64,000 nucleotides of DNA from Brevibacterium yomogidense (GTDB taxonomy: Bacteria; Actinomycetota; Actinomycetes; Actinomycetales; Brevibacteriaceae): the NCBI RefSeq assembly GCF_900163715.1, contig NZ_FWFF01000020.1, positions 247,872 to 311,871 of the forward strand, read 5' to 3'. A program made the translations under genes and the position numbers. The notes under the pieces are model-generated. The model was not told the origin of the DNA, did no database searches, and saw only the letters and a list, made by a program, of their open reading frames with translations. Below are positions 42,531-51,700 of this stretch, one piece after another (the stretch's first letter is position 1; each line of letters opens with the position of its first letter).

Positions 42531-42599
42531 GTTATCAATTCGTTATCTTCTGCGCGCCCTGTCGCGGACCGGATCGTTCCGCATCACAAAGCGGTAACG
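42531..42599. promoter_or_regulatory. Phased direct repeats GTTATC-N5-GTTATC and ATCACA-N5-GTAACG
   Basis: Half-sites start at 42,531, 42,542, 42,583 and 42,594, in two pairs each 11 bp apart, about 215-280 bp upstream of paralogue B. MtrA of actinobacteria binds paired GTAAC/GTCAC-like direct repeats and controls wall hydrolases. The match is by eye. Confidence 0.45.
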
Positions 42600-42811
42600 A
42601 CACATCGGCGTGGCTCTCATGCTTCGTTCAGCTTTCCGGACTCGCCGCCCCCGCCGCGCCCCTCCCGCGGTCGGAAGCGGTCGAGCCGCTTGAAACCGGG
42701 GTTCTGCGGCTGTCACCGTGGTCTCCGCGTCGTCGCCCATCGACCTCGCCGAGCACGAGCACGAGCACAGCCCGTGCATCCTGAACCCCATACATCCTGA
42801 ACGGAGTCCCT

Positions 42812-43390
42812 ATGCCGGATTCGTCGCGGAAGGCCGTCACTCGCACAGGCCTCCTGGCAGCCGCCCTCACCACCGGAGCCCTCTCAGCAGGCCTCCTCCT
42901 CACACCCTCATCCGCGTTCGCGGCCCCCGCAGACAGCGGTGTCGCAGCCGCGGCGGCAGGCGTGACTGCCTCCGGCCTCTCCGAGGAGCAGGTCGACAAC
43001 GCCCGGACGATCATCGGCACGGGGAAAGCCGATGACGTGTCCGACGAAGCCATCACGATCGCACTCATGACCGCGATGCAGGAGTCGGGCCTCGAGAACC
43101 TGGACGGCGGCGACCGCGACTCCGCCGGACTCTTCCAGCAGCGCCCCTCGACGGGCTGGGGCTCGCAGTCGGACGTCACGGACCCAGTCCGCGCGACCCA
43201 GTCGTTCTTCGGCACGAACGACGAGGTCGCCAATCCGGGCCTCGACGACATCGCAGGCTGGGAGGACATGAACCCGGGCGCCGCCGCGCAGGCCGTGCAG
43301 CGATCCGCGTTCCCCGATGCCTACGACAAGTGGGAAGCCCTGGCAGACGAGCTGCTCGAGGAGAACGACGACGTCGATCCCATCGACTGA
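42812..43390 (+). CDS. Secreted cell-wall-associated protein, paralogue B
   Basis: These 192 residues have a signal peptide (LLAAALTTGALSAGLLL, cleavage near AFAAP), then the same domain as the gene at 40,990: ARTIIGTGKADDV, ALMTAMQESGLENLDGGDRDS, GLFQQRPSTGWG, NPGLDDIAGWEDMNPGAAA and AVQRSAFPDAYDKWEALA. The two copies flank the NlpC/P60-like gene. Function is unknown but probably linked to wall turnover. The gene has its own regulatory region with phased repeats. Confidence 0.7.
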   Translation: MPDSSRKAVTRTGLLAAALTTGALSAGLLLTPSSAFAAPADSGVAAAAAGVTASGLSEEQVDNARTIIGTGKADDVSDEAITIALMTAMQESGLENLDGGDRDSAGLFQQRPSTGWGSQSDVTDPVRATQSFFGTNDEVANPGLDDIAGWEDMNPGAAAQAVQRSAFPDAYDKWEALADELLEENDDVDPID

Positions 43391-43403
43391 CCTCATGGGG
43401 CCG

Positions 43404-43454
43404 GTTCGGCCGTCTGGTTCGACCGACCGGCTCAGCCTGACCAGTCGGCCGAAC
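43404..43454. terminator. Hairpin between convergent genes
   Basis: GTTCGGCCG (43,404-43,412) pairs with CGGCCGAAC (43,446-43,454). After one T-T mismatch CTGGT pairs with ACCAG. It lies between paralogue B and the converging small membrane-protein gene. Confidence 0.6.
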
Positions 43455-43487
43455 GGGGCCGGCTGGTCCGCGGCAGGACCCTCGCGC

Positions 43488-43862
43488 TCAGGCGCGGGGG
43501 TCCTCGTCGTCGCTGGGGGCAGTGCCATCCGCCGCAGGCGCGGCGTCATCGGCAGCACCGGACCCGGCCTCAGCAGGCGCGGGCTCGTCCTCGACCGGAC
43601 TGCCCGAGTCGCCCGACACCGTGCTGATCGCACCCACACCCTGTGCATCCTCGAGGGCGATGCGCTCCTTCTCCTCTTCGGTCAGCGAATCCTCGCGGGG
43701 ATAGAGCTGCTCCCAGATGATCAGGACGCCGATCGCGATGGCGCCTCCCACCGCGCCGCGGGACAGCGGCCCCCACGGTCGGGGCCAGTCACCGAAGCCG
43801 GTCGTGGCTGACAGCAGCAGGAGCACGAGCACGGCGGCGGCGATCGCAACGATGTAACGCAT
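43488..43862 (-). CDS. Small hypothetical membrane protein with acidic tail
   Basis: These 124 residues have two hydrophobic segments (about 3-19 and 36-50) and then a long Ala/Asp/Glu/Pro-rich tail from residue 57. I do not recognise a family. Divergent from the ArsR gene. Confidence 0.55.
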   Translation of the reverse strand: MRYIVAIAAAVLVLLLLSATTGFGDWPRPWGPLSRGAVGGAIAIGVLIIWEQLYPREDSLTEEEKERIALEDAQGVGAISTVSGDSGSPVEDEPAPAEAGSGAADDAAPAADGTAPSDDEDPRA

Positions 43863-43969
43863 GCCACAATCTTGTCAGGCGCGCGGTGGCGGGCCAAACC
43901 GGCTCGTGGTGCGGCAGCGCGGGCGACGTTCCCGGGACGATCGGCCAGCGGAGCGATACGATTCGACCC

Positions 43970-44434
43970 ATGGTTGATCAGACACGCGGATCGCGGGACC
44001 GCGCCCGGTACTCCTCCGTCGGCGGGACAGCGGGCAGCGGTCTGCGCCGCGGCCCGACGGCGATTCCTCCCTCCGGCGCGCAGCCCGGTCCCGTCGAGAT
44101 CTGCGAGCCGGAGGTCGGCGAAGTCCGCACGCCCCCCTATGACGCAGCTGCGATAGAACGGACCGCCGAGGTCTTCAAGGCTCTGGCTGCCAGCTCTCGT
44201 CTGCGCATCCTCCTCGTCCTCACCCAAGGAGAGGCGAGCGTGACGGAGATCGTCGACGAGACGGGACTGTCGCAGCCGCTCGTCTCGCAGCACCTCAAGC
44301 AGCTGCGCAGCCTGCACCTCGTCGACGTCGACCGGGTGGGGCGTGAGGCGATCTACTCCTTCAAGGACGCGCACGTGTCGCACATCCTCATCGACGCACT
44401 CGATCACGCACTGGAGCACCCCGAGGACGACTGA
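43970..44434 (+). CDS. ArsR-family transcriptional regulator
   Basis: These 154 residues have a disordered N-terminal stretch of about 60 residues, then a winged helix: EVFKALAASSRLRILLVLTQ, VTEIVDETGLSQPLVSQHLKQLRSLHLV and a beta wing with GREAIYSF. The usual metal-binding Cys pair of ArsR/SmtB is absent, although Asp/His residues near the C-terminus (DAHVSHILIDALDH) match the Zur/SmtB-type alpha5 zinc site. It may sense zinc or a related metal. No obvious target is adjacent. Confidence 0.8.
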   Translation: MVDQTRGSRDRARYSSVGGTAGSGLRRGPTAIPPSGAQPGPVEICEPEVGEVRTPPYDAAAIERTAEVFKALAASSRLRILLVLTQGEASVTEIVDETGLSQPLVSQHLKQLRSLHLVDVDRVGREAIYSFKDAHVSHILIDALDHALEHPEDD

Positions 44435-44533
44435 GCGGGCCGCCGCAGCGGTGATCCGCCGGGAGCGCGTGTCCTCGCCGGCCCCGCACGCGTCACTGTC
44501 TGACGGACGCCTCAGCTCGACTGACCCATCAAT

Positions 44534-44565
44534 CCTGCACAGGAATCACCTGTCCCGTGTGCAGG
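44534..44565. terminator. Hairpin CCTGCACA...TGTGCAGG between convergent genes
   Basis: Eight perfect pairs with a 16-nt loop lie in the 251-bp gap between arsR and the SDR gene. A 16-bp direct repeat (CGTCCGCTCAGAGGAA at 44,645 and 44,679) spans the SDR stop. Confidence 0.4.
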
Positions 44566-44685
44566 AATGTCGACTCACTGTGCCGAACTGCTGAATCAAC
44601 GTGCCAGGCTGACGGGTCAGCCGCCCGCCAGCACCGCACGGCGGCGTCCGCTCAGAGGAACCGCCAGCACAGAGAAACCGTCCGC

Positions 44686-45555
44686 TCAGAGGAAGAGGTC
44701 CTTCTCCAGGCTCTCCTCGGTCGCCCCCTCGAACAGATACTGCGAGAAGTCACTGGTCCCCGCATCCCGCAGCACCGCTTCGTCGACGAAGCACTGCCCG
44801 TTCGCCTCATCCGCCGACATCGAGAGGACCCGTGCCGCGGCATCGGCCATGATCTCCGGGCGGCGGGCGGACTTCATCCCCTCGTCACCTGCGACCACAT
44901 TCTGCACTGCCGCCGTGGCGATGAGGGTCTGCGGCCACAGGCAGCTCGCTGCGACACCCTCAGCACGGTGCTGCTCCGCGAACCCGACCGTCAGCATCGT
45001 CATGGCGAACTTGCTGAGCGTGTACGGCGCGTACTCCGCCAACCACTGCGGCTCCAGCGCCAACGGAGGCGACAGTGTGAGCACGCGCGGACGAGCGGAC
45101 TTCAGCAGATGCTCCCGCGCATGCGAGAGCACGCTGAACGTGCCGCGCGCGTTGATGTCCTGCATGAGGTCGTAGCGCTTCATCGACAACTCACCGAAGC
45201 CCTGCAGCGCGATGGCCGACGCGTTGTTCACGACGATGTCGATCCCGCCGAAGCGCTCCGCCGTGCGTGCGATCGCCTCACCGACCGCGACGTCGTCCCG
45301 CACGTCTCCGATGATCGGAAGCGCCTGTCCCCCGGCTTCCTCGATCTGCGCCGCGGCAGTGTGCACCGTGCCCGGCAAGCGAGGGTCCGGTGTATCCGTC
45401 TTCGCCATGAGCGCGACCTTCGCGCCTCCTGCCGCCAGCTTCGTGGCGATCGCGAGCCCGATCCCGCGGCTTCCTCCCGTCATGAAGATGGTCGGCGCGG
45501 CTTCAGCGCCGCGCTCCGCATCGCGCTGCTCGGCATTGTGCTCTGTCTCGGTCAT
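44686..45555 (-). CDS. HSDL2-like short-chain dehydrogenase
   Basis: These 289 residues have MTGGSRGIGLAIATKLA, KTDTPDPRLPGTVHTAA, VVNNASAIALQG, LTLSPPLALEP in place of the usual SSG segment, and YTLSKFAMTM as active site. The combination K-T-x-x-P-x-x-x-L-x-G-T and LSPPL is specific to the hydroxysteroid-dehydrogenase-like 2 group, which lacks a defined substrate and is linked to fatty-acid metabolism. It is downstream of the oxidoreductase gene at 47,063 on the opposite side of an 80-bp gap. Confidence 0.82.
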   Translation of the reverse strand: MTETEHNAEQRDAERGAEAAPTIFMTGGSRGIGLAIATKLAAGGAKVALMAKTDTPDPRLPGTVHTAAAQIEEAGGQALPIIGDVRDDVAVGEAIARTAERFGGIDIVVNNASAIALQGFGELSMKRYDLMQDINARGTFSVLSHAREHLLKSARPRVLTLSPPLALEPQWLAEYAPYTLSKFAMTMLTVGFAEQHRAEGVAASCLWPQTLIATAAVQNVVAGDEGMKSARRPEIMADAAARVLSMSADEANGQCFVDEAVLRDAGTSDFSQYLFEGATEESLEKDLFL

Positions 45556-45635
45556 ATCCGTTCCTCCTGGATCTCAGCCGTTCATCCGGTCGCCGATGGG
45601 AACGAGGCACGCCGTCGCCTGCCCATCGACGCTGC

Positions 45636-47063
45636 TCATGCTCGTCGATCGCCACCGCACTGCGCGAGCGCGGACATCGCAGCGTTGTACCCGGCCATGC
45701 CGTGCGCACCCGCGCCCGGTGGCGTCGCCGCCGAGCAGAGGAAGAGCCCCGGCACTCCCAACGAGTAGGGATCCAGAGCGGGCCGCGGCCTGAATACCAG
45801 CTGCATTGCCGAATTCGCGCCGCTGACGATGTCGCCGCCCACAAAGTTCGCGTTGCCGGCTGCGACCTCAGTCGTGGTGCGCACGTTCCGCGCGATGACA
45901 CGGTCCCGGAAGCCGGGAGCGAAGCGCTCGATCTGGTCTTCGATGGCCCTCGTCGCATCGCCGTCGTAGCCAGCCGGGACGTGCGCATAGGCGTCGACCG
46001 GATGAACACCGCCGCGCGAACGCTGCGAGTCCGCCAGGTACTGCTGACCCAGAAGGACGAACGGCTTCTCCGGCATGTGCCCCCGGTTGATCGCGGCCTC
46101 GGCAGCAGCGATCTCGTCGAAGCGCCCGCCCAGGTGAAGAGTGCCGGCGCGACGCGCTGGTTCGTAGGTCCACGGGATCCCGCCCTCGACGGCGAAGTTC
46201 ACGACGAATGCACCGGGACCGTGTCGGAACCGGCTCAGTCCCCGCGCCACGCGTCCCGGCAGCGCGTCACCCACGATCCGGACTGCCGCTGCAGGGCTCG
46301 TATCGAGCATGACGATGTCTGAAGCAGGCAGATCGGCGAGTGCGTCGACTCGGATCCCCGTCTCCACTGTCCCGCCAGAGCTCTCCAGCGACGCGCACAT
46401 CGCACGGGCGATGCTCCGCGAACCGCCTTCCGCCACCGGCCAGCCGTACGTGTGCGCGGCGGTTCCCAGGGCCACCCCGATCGCCGAGGACAGCAGAGAA
46501 TCCAGCGGCCGGAACGAGTGCGCTGCCGCACCGGCGAAGAGTGCCCGCGCCTCCTCTGTCCGCCACAGCCGGGCGACCCACGACGCCGGTGGGCCTGCGA
46601 ACGCCCCGAACATCCCGAGCTTCAGGACATGCTGAGGGACACGCAGCATCGGGCGCAGGAAGTCATCCGCGATGTCGGGGAAGTGCGTCGCCAGCGTCCC
46701 GAAGACCTGCGCCCACCGTGCCCCGTCATCGAACAGGTGCCGCGCCGTCGTGGAGACGTCCTGCCAGACCGCTGCTCCGCCGCCCCCGTCCAGCGGATGG
46801 GCGTACTGGACATCTGGCCGGGACCAGCGCAGACCGTGATCCGCCAGATCGACGGACCGGGTGAATGCGTTGTCCACGGCGAGCGGGTGGAATCCTGAGC
46901 ATTCGTCATGGAGCAGGCCGGGGACGGTGAGCTCCGCGGATCGCGTGCCGCCGCCCACCTCGTCCGCCGCCTCCAGAACCGTGACCTCGACCCCGTTCCG
47001 GGCGAGGGTCACTGCGGCGGCGAGACCGTTGGGGCCGCTGCCGATCACGATGGCCTTCGTCAT
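45636..47063 (-). CDS. Phytoene-desaturase-like FAD oxidoreductase
   Basis: These 475 residues begin with the FAD dinucleotide motif VIGSGPNGLAAAVTLARNG, then VLEAADEVGGGTRS, and near the end GLFLCSAATPPGAGAHGMAGYNAA, the flavin-binding end of amine-oxidase/carotenoid-desaturase-like enzymes (PYROXD2 group). No carotenoid genes are nearby, so a role in pigment synthesis is not supported. It lies upstream of the SDR on the same strand, probably co-transcribed. Confidence 0.8.
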   Translation of the reverse strand: MTKAIVIGSGPNGLAAAVTLARNGVEVTVLEAADEVGGGTRSAELTVPGLLHDECSGFHPLAVDNAFTRSVDLADHGLRWSRPDVQYAHPLDGGGGAAVWQDVSTTARHLFDDGARWAQVFGTLATHFPDIADDFLRPMLRVPQHVLKLGMFGAFAGPPASWVARLWRTEEARALFAGAAAHSFRPLDSLLSSAIGVALGTAAHTYGWPVAEGGSRSIARAMCASLESSGGTVETGIRVDALADLPASDIVMLDTSPAAAVRIVGDALPGRVARGLSRFRHGPGAFVVNFAVEGGIPWTYEPARRAGTLHLGGRFDEIAAAEAAINRGHMPEKPFVLLGQQYLADSQRSRGGVHPVDAYAHVPAGYDGDATRAIEDQIERFAPGFRDRVIARNVRTTTEVAAGNANFVGGDIVSGANSAMQLVFRPRPALDPYSLGVPGLFLCSAATPPGAGAHGMAGYNAAMSALAQCGGDRRA

Positions 47064-47095
47064 CTCTGCATCCTGTCACGGACCCGGTGGTCGTC

Positions 47096-47506
47096 TCATT
47101 CCACCGCTGCCCAGGCCTCCCGGATGAGGGCCTCGAGCACGGAGAGGTCCACGTCCTCCGGCTTGTTGATCCACACGCATCCCGCACCGACCCGGTGCTT
47201 GCCCAGCTGCGCCAGCAACTCGTCGGAGCGCGCCGAGCCCTGCAGCCCGTAGAGGGAGATGTTCGCCTTCCGGGGACTGAAGCCCACGAGGAACCAGTCG
47301 CCCTCGCGACCCGCCGAGGACACGTAGTGCACTTCGCCGTACCCCACCATCGTCGGCCCCCACATCACCGGCTGCTCGCCCGTGACCCGCCCGAACACCT
47401 CGAGCAGCAGGCGGCCGTGCTCCCGCCGGCGCGGCCACTCCAGCTGCTCCACCCACGCGGCAGGATCCACGTCGGTCTGCGTCGTCTTCACGTCCGCGGC
47501 CGTCAC
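47096..47506 (-). CDS. DUF1801-type small protein
   Basis: About 136 residues. The pattern GEQPVMWGPTMVGYGEVHY, then FLVGFSPRKANISLYG and VWINKPEDVDL, matches DUF1801 proteins (YdhG-like), which are of unknown function. I use GTG 47,506; a longer frame runs into the aminotransferase gene and is not credible. No good ribosome site is seen, so the start is uncertain. Confidence 0.7.
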   Translation of the reverse strand: MTAADVKTTQTDVDPAAWVEQLEWPRRREHGRLLLEVFGRVTGEQPVMWGPTMVGYGEVHYVSSAGREGDWFLVGFSPRKANISLYGLQGSARSDELLAQLGKHRVGAGCVWINKPEDVDLSVLEALIREAWAAVE

Positions 47507-47571
47507 ACCGGTGTGGCCGCGCGTCAGACTCCCCCGTCGCTCCTCGGAATGCGCCGCGGTCTCCCCCGTCC

Positions 47572-48777
47572 TCAGCCCAGCGAAGCCTGGAAGCGGCGGA
47601 TCCGGACCAGCGCCTCGGCGATGTTCTCCGGTCCCGCGGCCAGCGACAGCCGGACGGCATTGTGGCCGTTGATCGGGTCGAAATCGGCGCCGGGCGCCAG
47701 CGCGACGCCCTCCGTCTCGAGCAGGCCGGCGCACCAGTCCGACGCATCGGCGTAGGGCCCCAGGACGTCATCGACGCGGAAGTACATGTAGAACGCTCCG
47801 TCGGCCGGGGCCATGTCCTTCCACTGCAGGTCGTCGACGGCGTCGAGCACGTACTGGCGCGCGGTCGCGAACCCCACCACGGCCGCATCGCACTCTTCGT
47901 AGGCCTCGTCGGTGAAAGCCTCGACGCACGCGTGCTGCGCCGGCACCGGCGGGCACAGCGACAGGTTCCCCGCGATCGCATCGCAGGGGGCGACGAGGTC
48001 CTCCGGCAGGATCGCCCAGCCCAGCCGCCACCCCGTCATCCCCCAGTACTTCGAGAAGGAGGAGATGACGACTGCGTCGTCACCGCACTCCAGCGCCGAG
48101 GTCCCGTGCGAGTCCGTGAACGTCACACCGTGGTAGATCTCGTCGGAGATGAGCCGCACGCCGTTGGACTCGCACCACGCGGTGAGCGCGGCAAGCTCCG
48201 GCTTCTCGATCATCGTGCCGGTGGGGTTCGCGGGCGAGGCGAGCATGAGGCCCTTGAGCGGGGCCTGGCTGTGCGCGGCCTCCAGCATCTCCACCGTCGG
48301 CTGGAACCGGACGTCCGGGCCGCAGGGCAGCTCGACGACCTCGACGTCCTGCGCCCGGAGGATGTTCGAGTAGGCGGGGTAGCCCGGGGTGGCGAGCGCG
48401 ACCCGGTCGCCTGCGTCGAAGCTCGCGAGGAACACCATGTCGAATGCACCGGACGATCCGCTGGTCACGGCGATGCGCTCGATCGGGACGTCGACGTCGT
48501 ACCAGCGCTTGTAGTGCTCAGCGATCCGCTCCCGCAGCGGGACGATCCCGAACACCTCCGAATAGCCCAGGCCGGTCCCGTCGAGCACGACCTCGGCGGC
48601 TCGGCGGCGGACGCCTGCGGGCGCGCCCTGGGACGGCTCACCCACGCAGAGTGAGATGACGTCACGACCCTGCGACCGCATCTCGAAGACGCGGTTGAGG
48701 ATATTCATGACGGCGAAGGGGCGCACCTTCGCCGAACGGCGGGAGATCGTGGGCTTCACACGTGCAGTCTGCTCCAT
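47572..48777 (-). CDS. Class I/II aminotransferase (PLP-dependent)
   Basis: These 401 residues show the fold-type I pattern: VTSGSSGAFDMVF, TPGYPAYSNIL, LMLASPANPTGTMI, ISDEIYHGVTF, and the PLP Lys in SSFSKYWGMTGWRLGW, with the C-terminal Arg in NAVRLSLAAG. It is aspartate-aminotransferase-like; amino-acid specificity cannot be read. ATG 48,777 is used. It is followed by the DUF1801 gene and preceded, 49 bp upstream, by the end of the glutamate-cysteine ligase gene on the same strand. Confidence 0.85.
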   Translation of the reverse strand: MEQTARVKPTISRRSAKVRPFAVMNILNRVFEMRSQGRDVISLCVGEPSQGAPAGVRRRAAEVVLDGTGLGYSEVFGIVPLRERIAEHYKRWYDVDVPIERIAVTSGSSGAFDMVFLASFDAGDRVALATPGYPAYSNILRAQDVEVVELPCGPDVRFQPTVEMLEAAHSQAPLKGLMLASPANPTGTMIEKPELAALTAWCESNGVRLISDEIYHGVTFTDSHGTSALECGDDAVVISSFSKYWGMTGWRLGWAILPEDLVAPCDAIAGNLSLCPPVPAQHACVEAFTDEAYEECDAAVVGFATARQYVLDAVDDLQWKDMAPADGAFYMYFRVDDVLGPYADASDWCAGLLETEGVALAPGADFDPINGHNAVRLSLAAGPENIAEALVRIRRFQASLG

Positions 48778-48825
48778 GTCCACCACTCTAGGGGGATGGG
48801 ACCGCACGTGAGCCGCACACGCGGC

Positions 48826-50319
48826 TCACTCCCCCGGCAGCTCCCACGTGTGCACGGGACGGCCGTCCTGCTGATTCTGCGTATAGAGGCGGACCACCTT
48901 GAGCAGCGCCTCCTCCCGCTCGACCGAGCCGACCGGTGCGCGCCCGGCGAACGCGTCGAGCGCCTTCCGCTGCCACCAGGCGCCGTTGCGGCCCGTGCGG
49001 GCCCGGGCTTCGTAGATGCCGATGTACTCGTCGATGACCTCCTCATCGACCTCCAGCTGCTCCAGTCCCTCACGTGCCTGCGGGGCGAGCGTCTCGAGCA
49101 CCAGCTCTGCGACGTCCATCGTGCCGTGCCGCGGCCACGTCAGGCGCGCGCCGATCCCGTCGCGGGCACCGTTCTCGAAGTTCTCCTGCGCCTCCGCGAA
49201 CGTCATCCGCGACCACACCGGCCGGTTCTCCCGCACGAGGAAGGCGATGAGCCCGTAGTAGAACGCGGCATCCGCGACCATGTCCACGGTCGTCGGCCCT
49301 GCCGGCAGGATCCGGTTCTCCAGACGGATGTGGGCGCTGCGCCGACCGGGCGCGTAGATCGGCCGGTTCCACCGCCAGACCGTGCCGTTGTGGAGGTTGA
49401 GCTCATGCAGGTACGGGGTGCCGTTGTCGGTGAGGATCGGACGGCCCGATGCCTCCCGGGTCTCCGGCAGGAGCGGCGGGAAGTACTGGACGTTCTCCTC
49501 GAAGAGGTCGAAGACGCTGGTGATCCACCGCTCGCCGAACCACACGCGCGGACGCACGCCCTGATGCTCGAGCTCCGGGGTGCGGGTGTCGATCGACTGC
49601 GCGAACACGGGCAGGCGGGATTCGTGCCACAGCCGGTGGCCCAGGAACAGGGGCGAGTTCGCCGCCATCGCGATCTGCACGCCGGCGATCGCCTGCGACG
49701 CGTTCCACGCGTCCGCGAAACGGTTGGGCGCCACCTGGAGGTGCAGCTGCATCGACGTGCACGTGGATTCGGGCGCGATGTCCGTGAAGTCGTGCGCGTA
49801 GTGGTCCTCGCGGGACAGGTCGATCCCGACGTACTCGCCGCGGGCCTCGACGACGGCGGTGGACAGCGCCCGGTAGCGGTTCTCCGGCGTGATCCACTGC
49901 TCGTCCTCGAGCAGCTCCGTCGTCACCGTGGGCAGGGTGCCGATGGAGACCGGCGTGACGTCGTGCGTGCGAGCGGCCGCACGGAGCTTCGCGAGGCGCT
50001 CGTCGAGCCCCTTCTCCAGCTGCTTGAGCCCCGCATCCCGCACCCTCGAGACCGGCATGTTGACCTCGAGGTTGTAGGCGCCGATCTCCGATTGGAAATC
50101 ACCGTCGTCCAGCGTGTCGAGCACATCGAGGTTCGCAAGCGCCGGCGCGCCGTGCTCGTCCACGAGGTTGAACTCGAGCTCGAGTCCGATCGTGCCCTTC
50201 GACTCGAAGCTCGCGTTCTGCAGATACGTATCGAAGGTCTCCAGGTTCTCCTGGAGCTTCCGACGATAGAGGGTCCGTTCGCGCGGTGTGTATCGGACGG
50301 AGCCGACTGCTTCTCCCAT
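48826..50319 (-). CDS. Glutamate-cysteine ligase family protein
   Basis: These 497 residues have GTIGLELEFNLVD and EIGAYNLEVNMPV (substrate- and metal-binding carboxylates of the GCS fold), then STCTSMQLHLQV, LENRILPAGPTTVDMVADAAFYYGL and RHGTMDVAELV. This matches actinobacterial gamma-glutamylcysteine synthetase-like proteins. The product could serve glutathione or another gamma-glutamyl compound; no second-step gene is adjacent. ATG 50,319 is chosen because the family begins with a short basic helix there. Divergent from the M20 peptidase gene. Confidence 0.8.
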   Translation of the reverse strand: MGEAVGSVRYTPRERTLYRRKLQENLETFDTYLQNASFESKGTIGLELEFNLVDEHGAPALANLDVLDTLDDGDFQSEIGAYNLEVNMPVSRVRDAGLKQLEKGLDERLAKLRAAARTHDVTPVSIGTLPTVTTELLEDEQWITPENRYRALSTAVVEARGEYVGIDLSREDHYAHDFTDIAPESTCTSMQLHLQVAPNRFADAWNASQAIAGVQIAMAANSPLFLGHRLWHESRLPVFAQSIDTRTPELEHQGVRPRVWFGERWITSVFDLFEENVQYFPPLLPETREASGRPILTDNGTPYLHELNLHNGTVWRWNRPIYAPGRRSAHIRLENRILPAGPTTVDMVADAAFYYGLIAFLVRENRPVWSRMTFAEAQENFENGARDGIGARLTWPRHGTMDVAELVLETLAPQAREGLEQLEVDEEVIDEYIGIYEARARTGRNGAWWQRKALDAFAGRAPVGSVEREEALLKVVRLYTQNQQDGRPVHTWELPGE

Positions 50320-50433
50320 GGAGCACAGACTGGCACACCGACGATGGTCTCGTCTCGTGTTCCGCCCTTCGGATCGTCGACCGCCGTCCCACCCGCCGAC
50401 CATCGCGAGCGCACTGATCCTAGAATCGGAGGC

Positions 50434-51612
50434 ATGACGCATCCCACCTCGAACTCGGACGCCTCCCTCGACCACCCCGCGCTCCTGTCCGCCGCGGAGT
50501 CCCGTCTCCCCCAGATGCTCGAGGACATCGAGCGGGCGATCTCGATCGAGACCCCGTCGTCGGACCTGGAGGCCGTCGCCCGAGGCGCCCAGGACTTCGC
50601 CGCTTTCGTCACCGAGCGACTGGGGGCGACTCCGGAGACCGTCACGGTCGACGGCGTCACACACCTGAGGCTGCGGTTCGGCTCCGGCCCCGCGAAGGTG
50701 GTCCTCGTCAACCATCAGGACACCGTGTGGCCGCACGGCACGCTCGAGCGGATCCCCTTCTCGCACGAGGACGGGGTCGTCCGCGGGCCGGGAAGCTTCG
50801 ACATGCTCACCGGCGCGGTCATGTCCGTGCACGCCACCGCGATGCTCATCGAACAGGGCGGGCCCGAGGCGGTGGACGGACTCAGCATCGTCGTGACCGG
50901 CGATGAGGAGGTCGGCTCACACACCGGCGCCCCGCTGCTGCGCGAGGAGGCCGCACAGGCGCGCGCCGCGTTCGTCATGGAGGCCGCAGCCGGTGAGGGT
51001 GGTGCGCTGAAGATCGCGCGCAAGGGCACGTCGATGTACACGATCGTCCTCCACGGACGGGCGTCCCATGCGGGCCTCGACCCGGAGAAGGGCGTGAACG
51101 CAGGACTCGAGATGTCCCACCAGATGCTGGCCGTGGCGGGCCTGGCGAACCCGGATCAGGGCACCACCGTGACCCCCACCGTCTTCAGCGGCGGGACGAC
51201 GACGAACACGGTGCCGGCGCTCGCACGGTTCGACGTCGATGTGCGCGCCAAGACACAGGACGAGCTCCAGCGGGTCGACGACGCGATCCGCGCGCTGCGG
51301 CCGGTGCTGGACGGCGCGACGATCGAGGTGCAGGGCGGCATCAATCGGCCGCCGATGGAGCGCTCGATGGCGGAGTCGCTGTTCGACCGCGCCGCAGCCC
51401 TGTCGGAGGCAATCGGCATCGAGCCGCCCCAGGGCGTCGAGGTGGGCGGAGCCTCGGACGGCAACTACACAGCCGGCGACGGCATCCCGACGCTCGACGG
51501 CCTGGGTGCGGTGGGAGACGGCGCGCACGCGGAGCACGAGCACGCGCTGTCGTCGTACATCGCTTCGCGCACGGCCCTGCTCGCCGCGCTCATCGCCGAC
51601 CAGCTGGGCTGA
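50434..51612 (+). CDS. M20-family metallopeptidase (carboxypeptidase G2/aminoacylase-like)
   Basis: These 392 residues carry the metal ligands and catalytic residues of M20: VLVNHQDTVWP (His, Asp), GPGSFDMLTG (bridging Asp), TGDEEVGS (catalytic Glu and ligand Glu) and a late His in GAHAEHEHAL. The dimerisation insert shows ASHAGLDPEKG, as in glutamate carboxypeptidases. It could remove glutamate from N-acyl-glutamates or act as an aminoacylase. GGAGGC precedes the ATG. It converges on the D-serine dehydratase gene; a MenC/NSAR-type gene lies 2.2 kb downstream. Confidence 0.85.
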   Translation: MTHPTSNSDASLDHPALLSAAESRLPQMLEDIERAISIETPSSDLEAVARGAQDFAAFVTERLGATPETVTVDGVTHLRLRFGSGPAKVVLVNHQDTVWPHGTLERIPFSHEDGVVRGPGSFDMLTGAVMSVHATAMLIEQGGPEAVDGLSIVVTGDEEVGSHTGAPLLREEAAQARAAFVMEAAAGEGGALKIARKGTSMYTIVLHGRASHAGLDPEKGVNAGLEMSHQMLAVAGLANPDQGTTVTPTVFSGGTTTNTVPALARFDVDVRAKTQDELQRVDDAIRALRPVLDGATIEVQGGINRPPMERSMAESLFDRAAALSEAIGIEPPQGVEVGGASDGNYTAGDGIPTLDGLGAVGDGAHAEHEHALSSYIASRTALLAALIADQLG

Positions 51613-51639
51613 ACGCGAGGCTGAACACATCGCCGAATA

Positions 51640-51692
51640 CGTTCAGTGCGCGCTCCACTGACCTCCGAGCGCCGTGGAATGCGCACTGAACG
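51640..51692. terminator. Inverted repeat between convergent M20 and dsdA genes
   Basis: Arms 51,640-51,658 and 51,674-51,692 pair at 17 of 19 positions (CGTTCAGTGCGC / GCGCACTGAACG plus CTCCAC-side pairs), in the 88 bp between two stop codons. Probable bidirectional terminator. Confidence 0.65.
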
Positions 51693-51700
51693 CGTTCGTG

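Larger units (their letters stand above)
42408..42811. other. Intergenic region with direct repeats upstream of paralogue B
   Basis: About 400 bp. After the terminator hairpin, GTTATC occurs twice with a 5-bp spacer (42,531 and 42,542), and ATCACA-N5-GTAACG occurs at 42,583-42,599. These 11-bp-phased repeats resemble response-regulator sites of the MtrA type. No gene is recognised. Confidence 0.5.

Noticed and set aside
45636..47063. Carotenoid biosynthesis gene
   Set aside because: The protein is desaturase-like, but no crtB, crtE or other carotenoid genes are adjacent, and its text fits the PYROXD2 group better.
48796..50433. Very long plus-strand frame running into the M20 gene
   Set aside because: It is the antisense shadow of the glutamate-cysteine ligase gene; the M20 protein starts at the ATG at 50,434 after GGAGGC.
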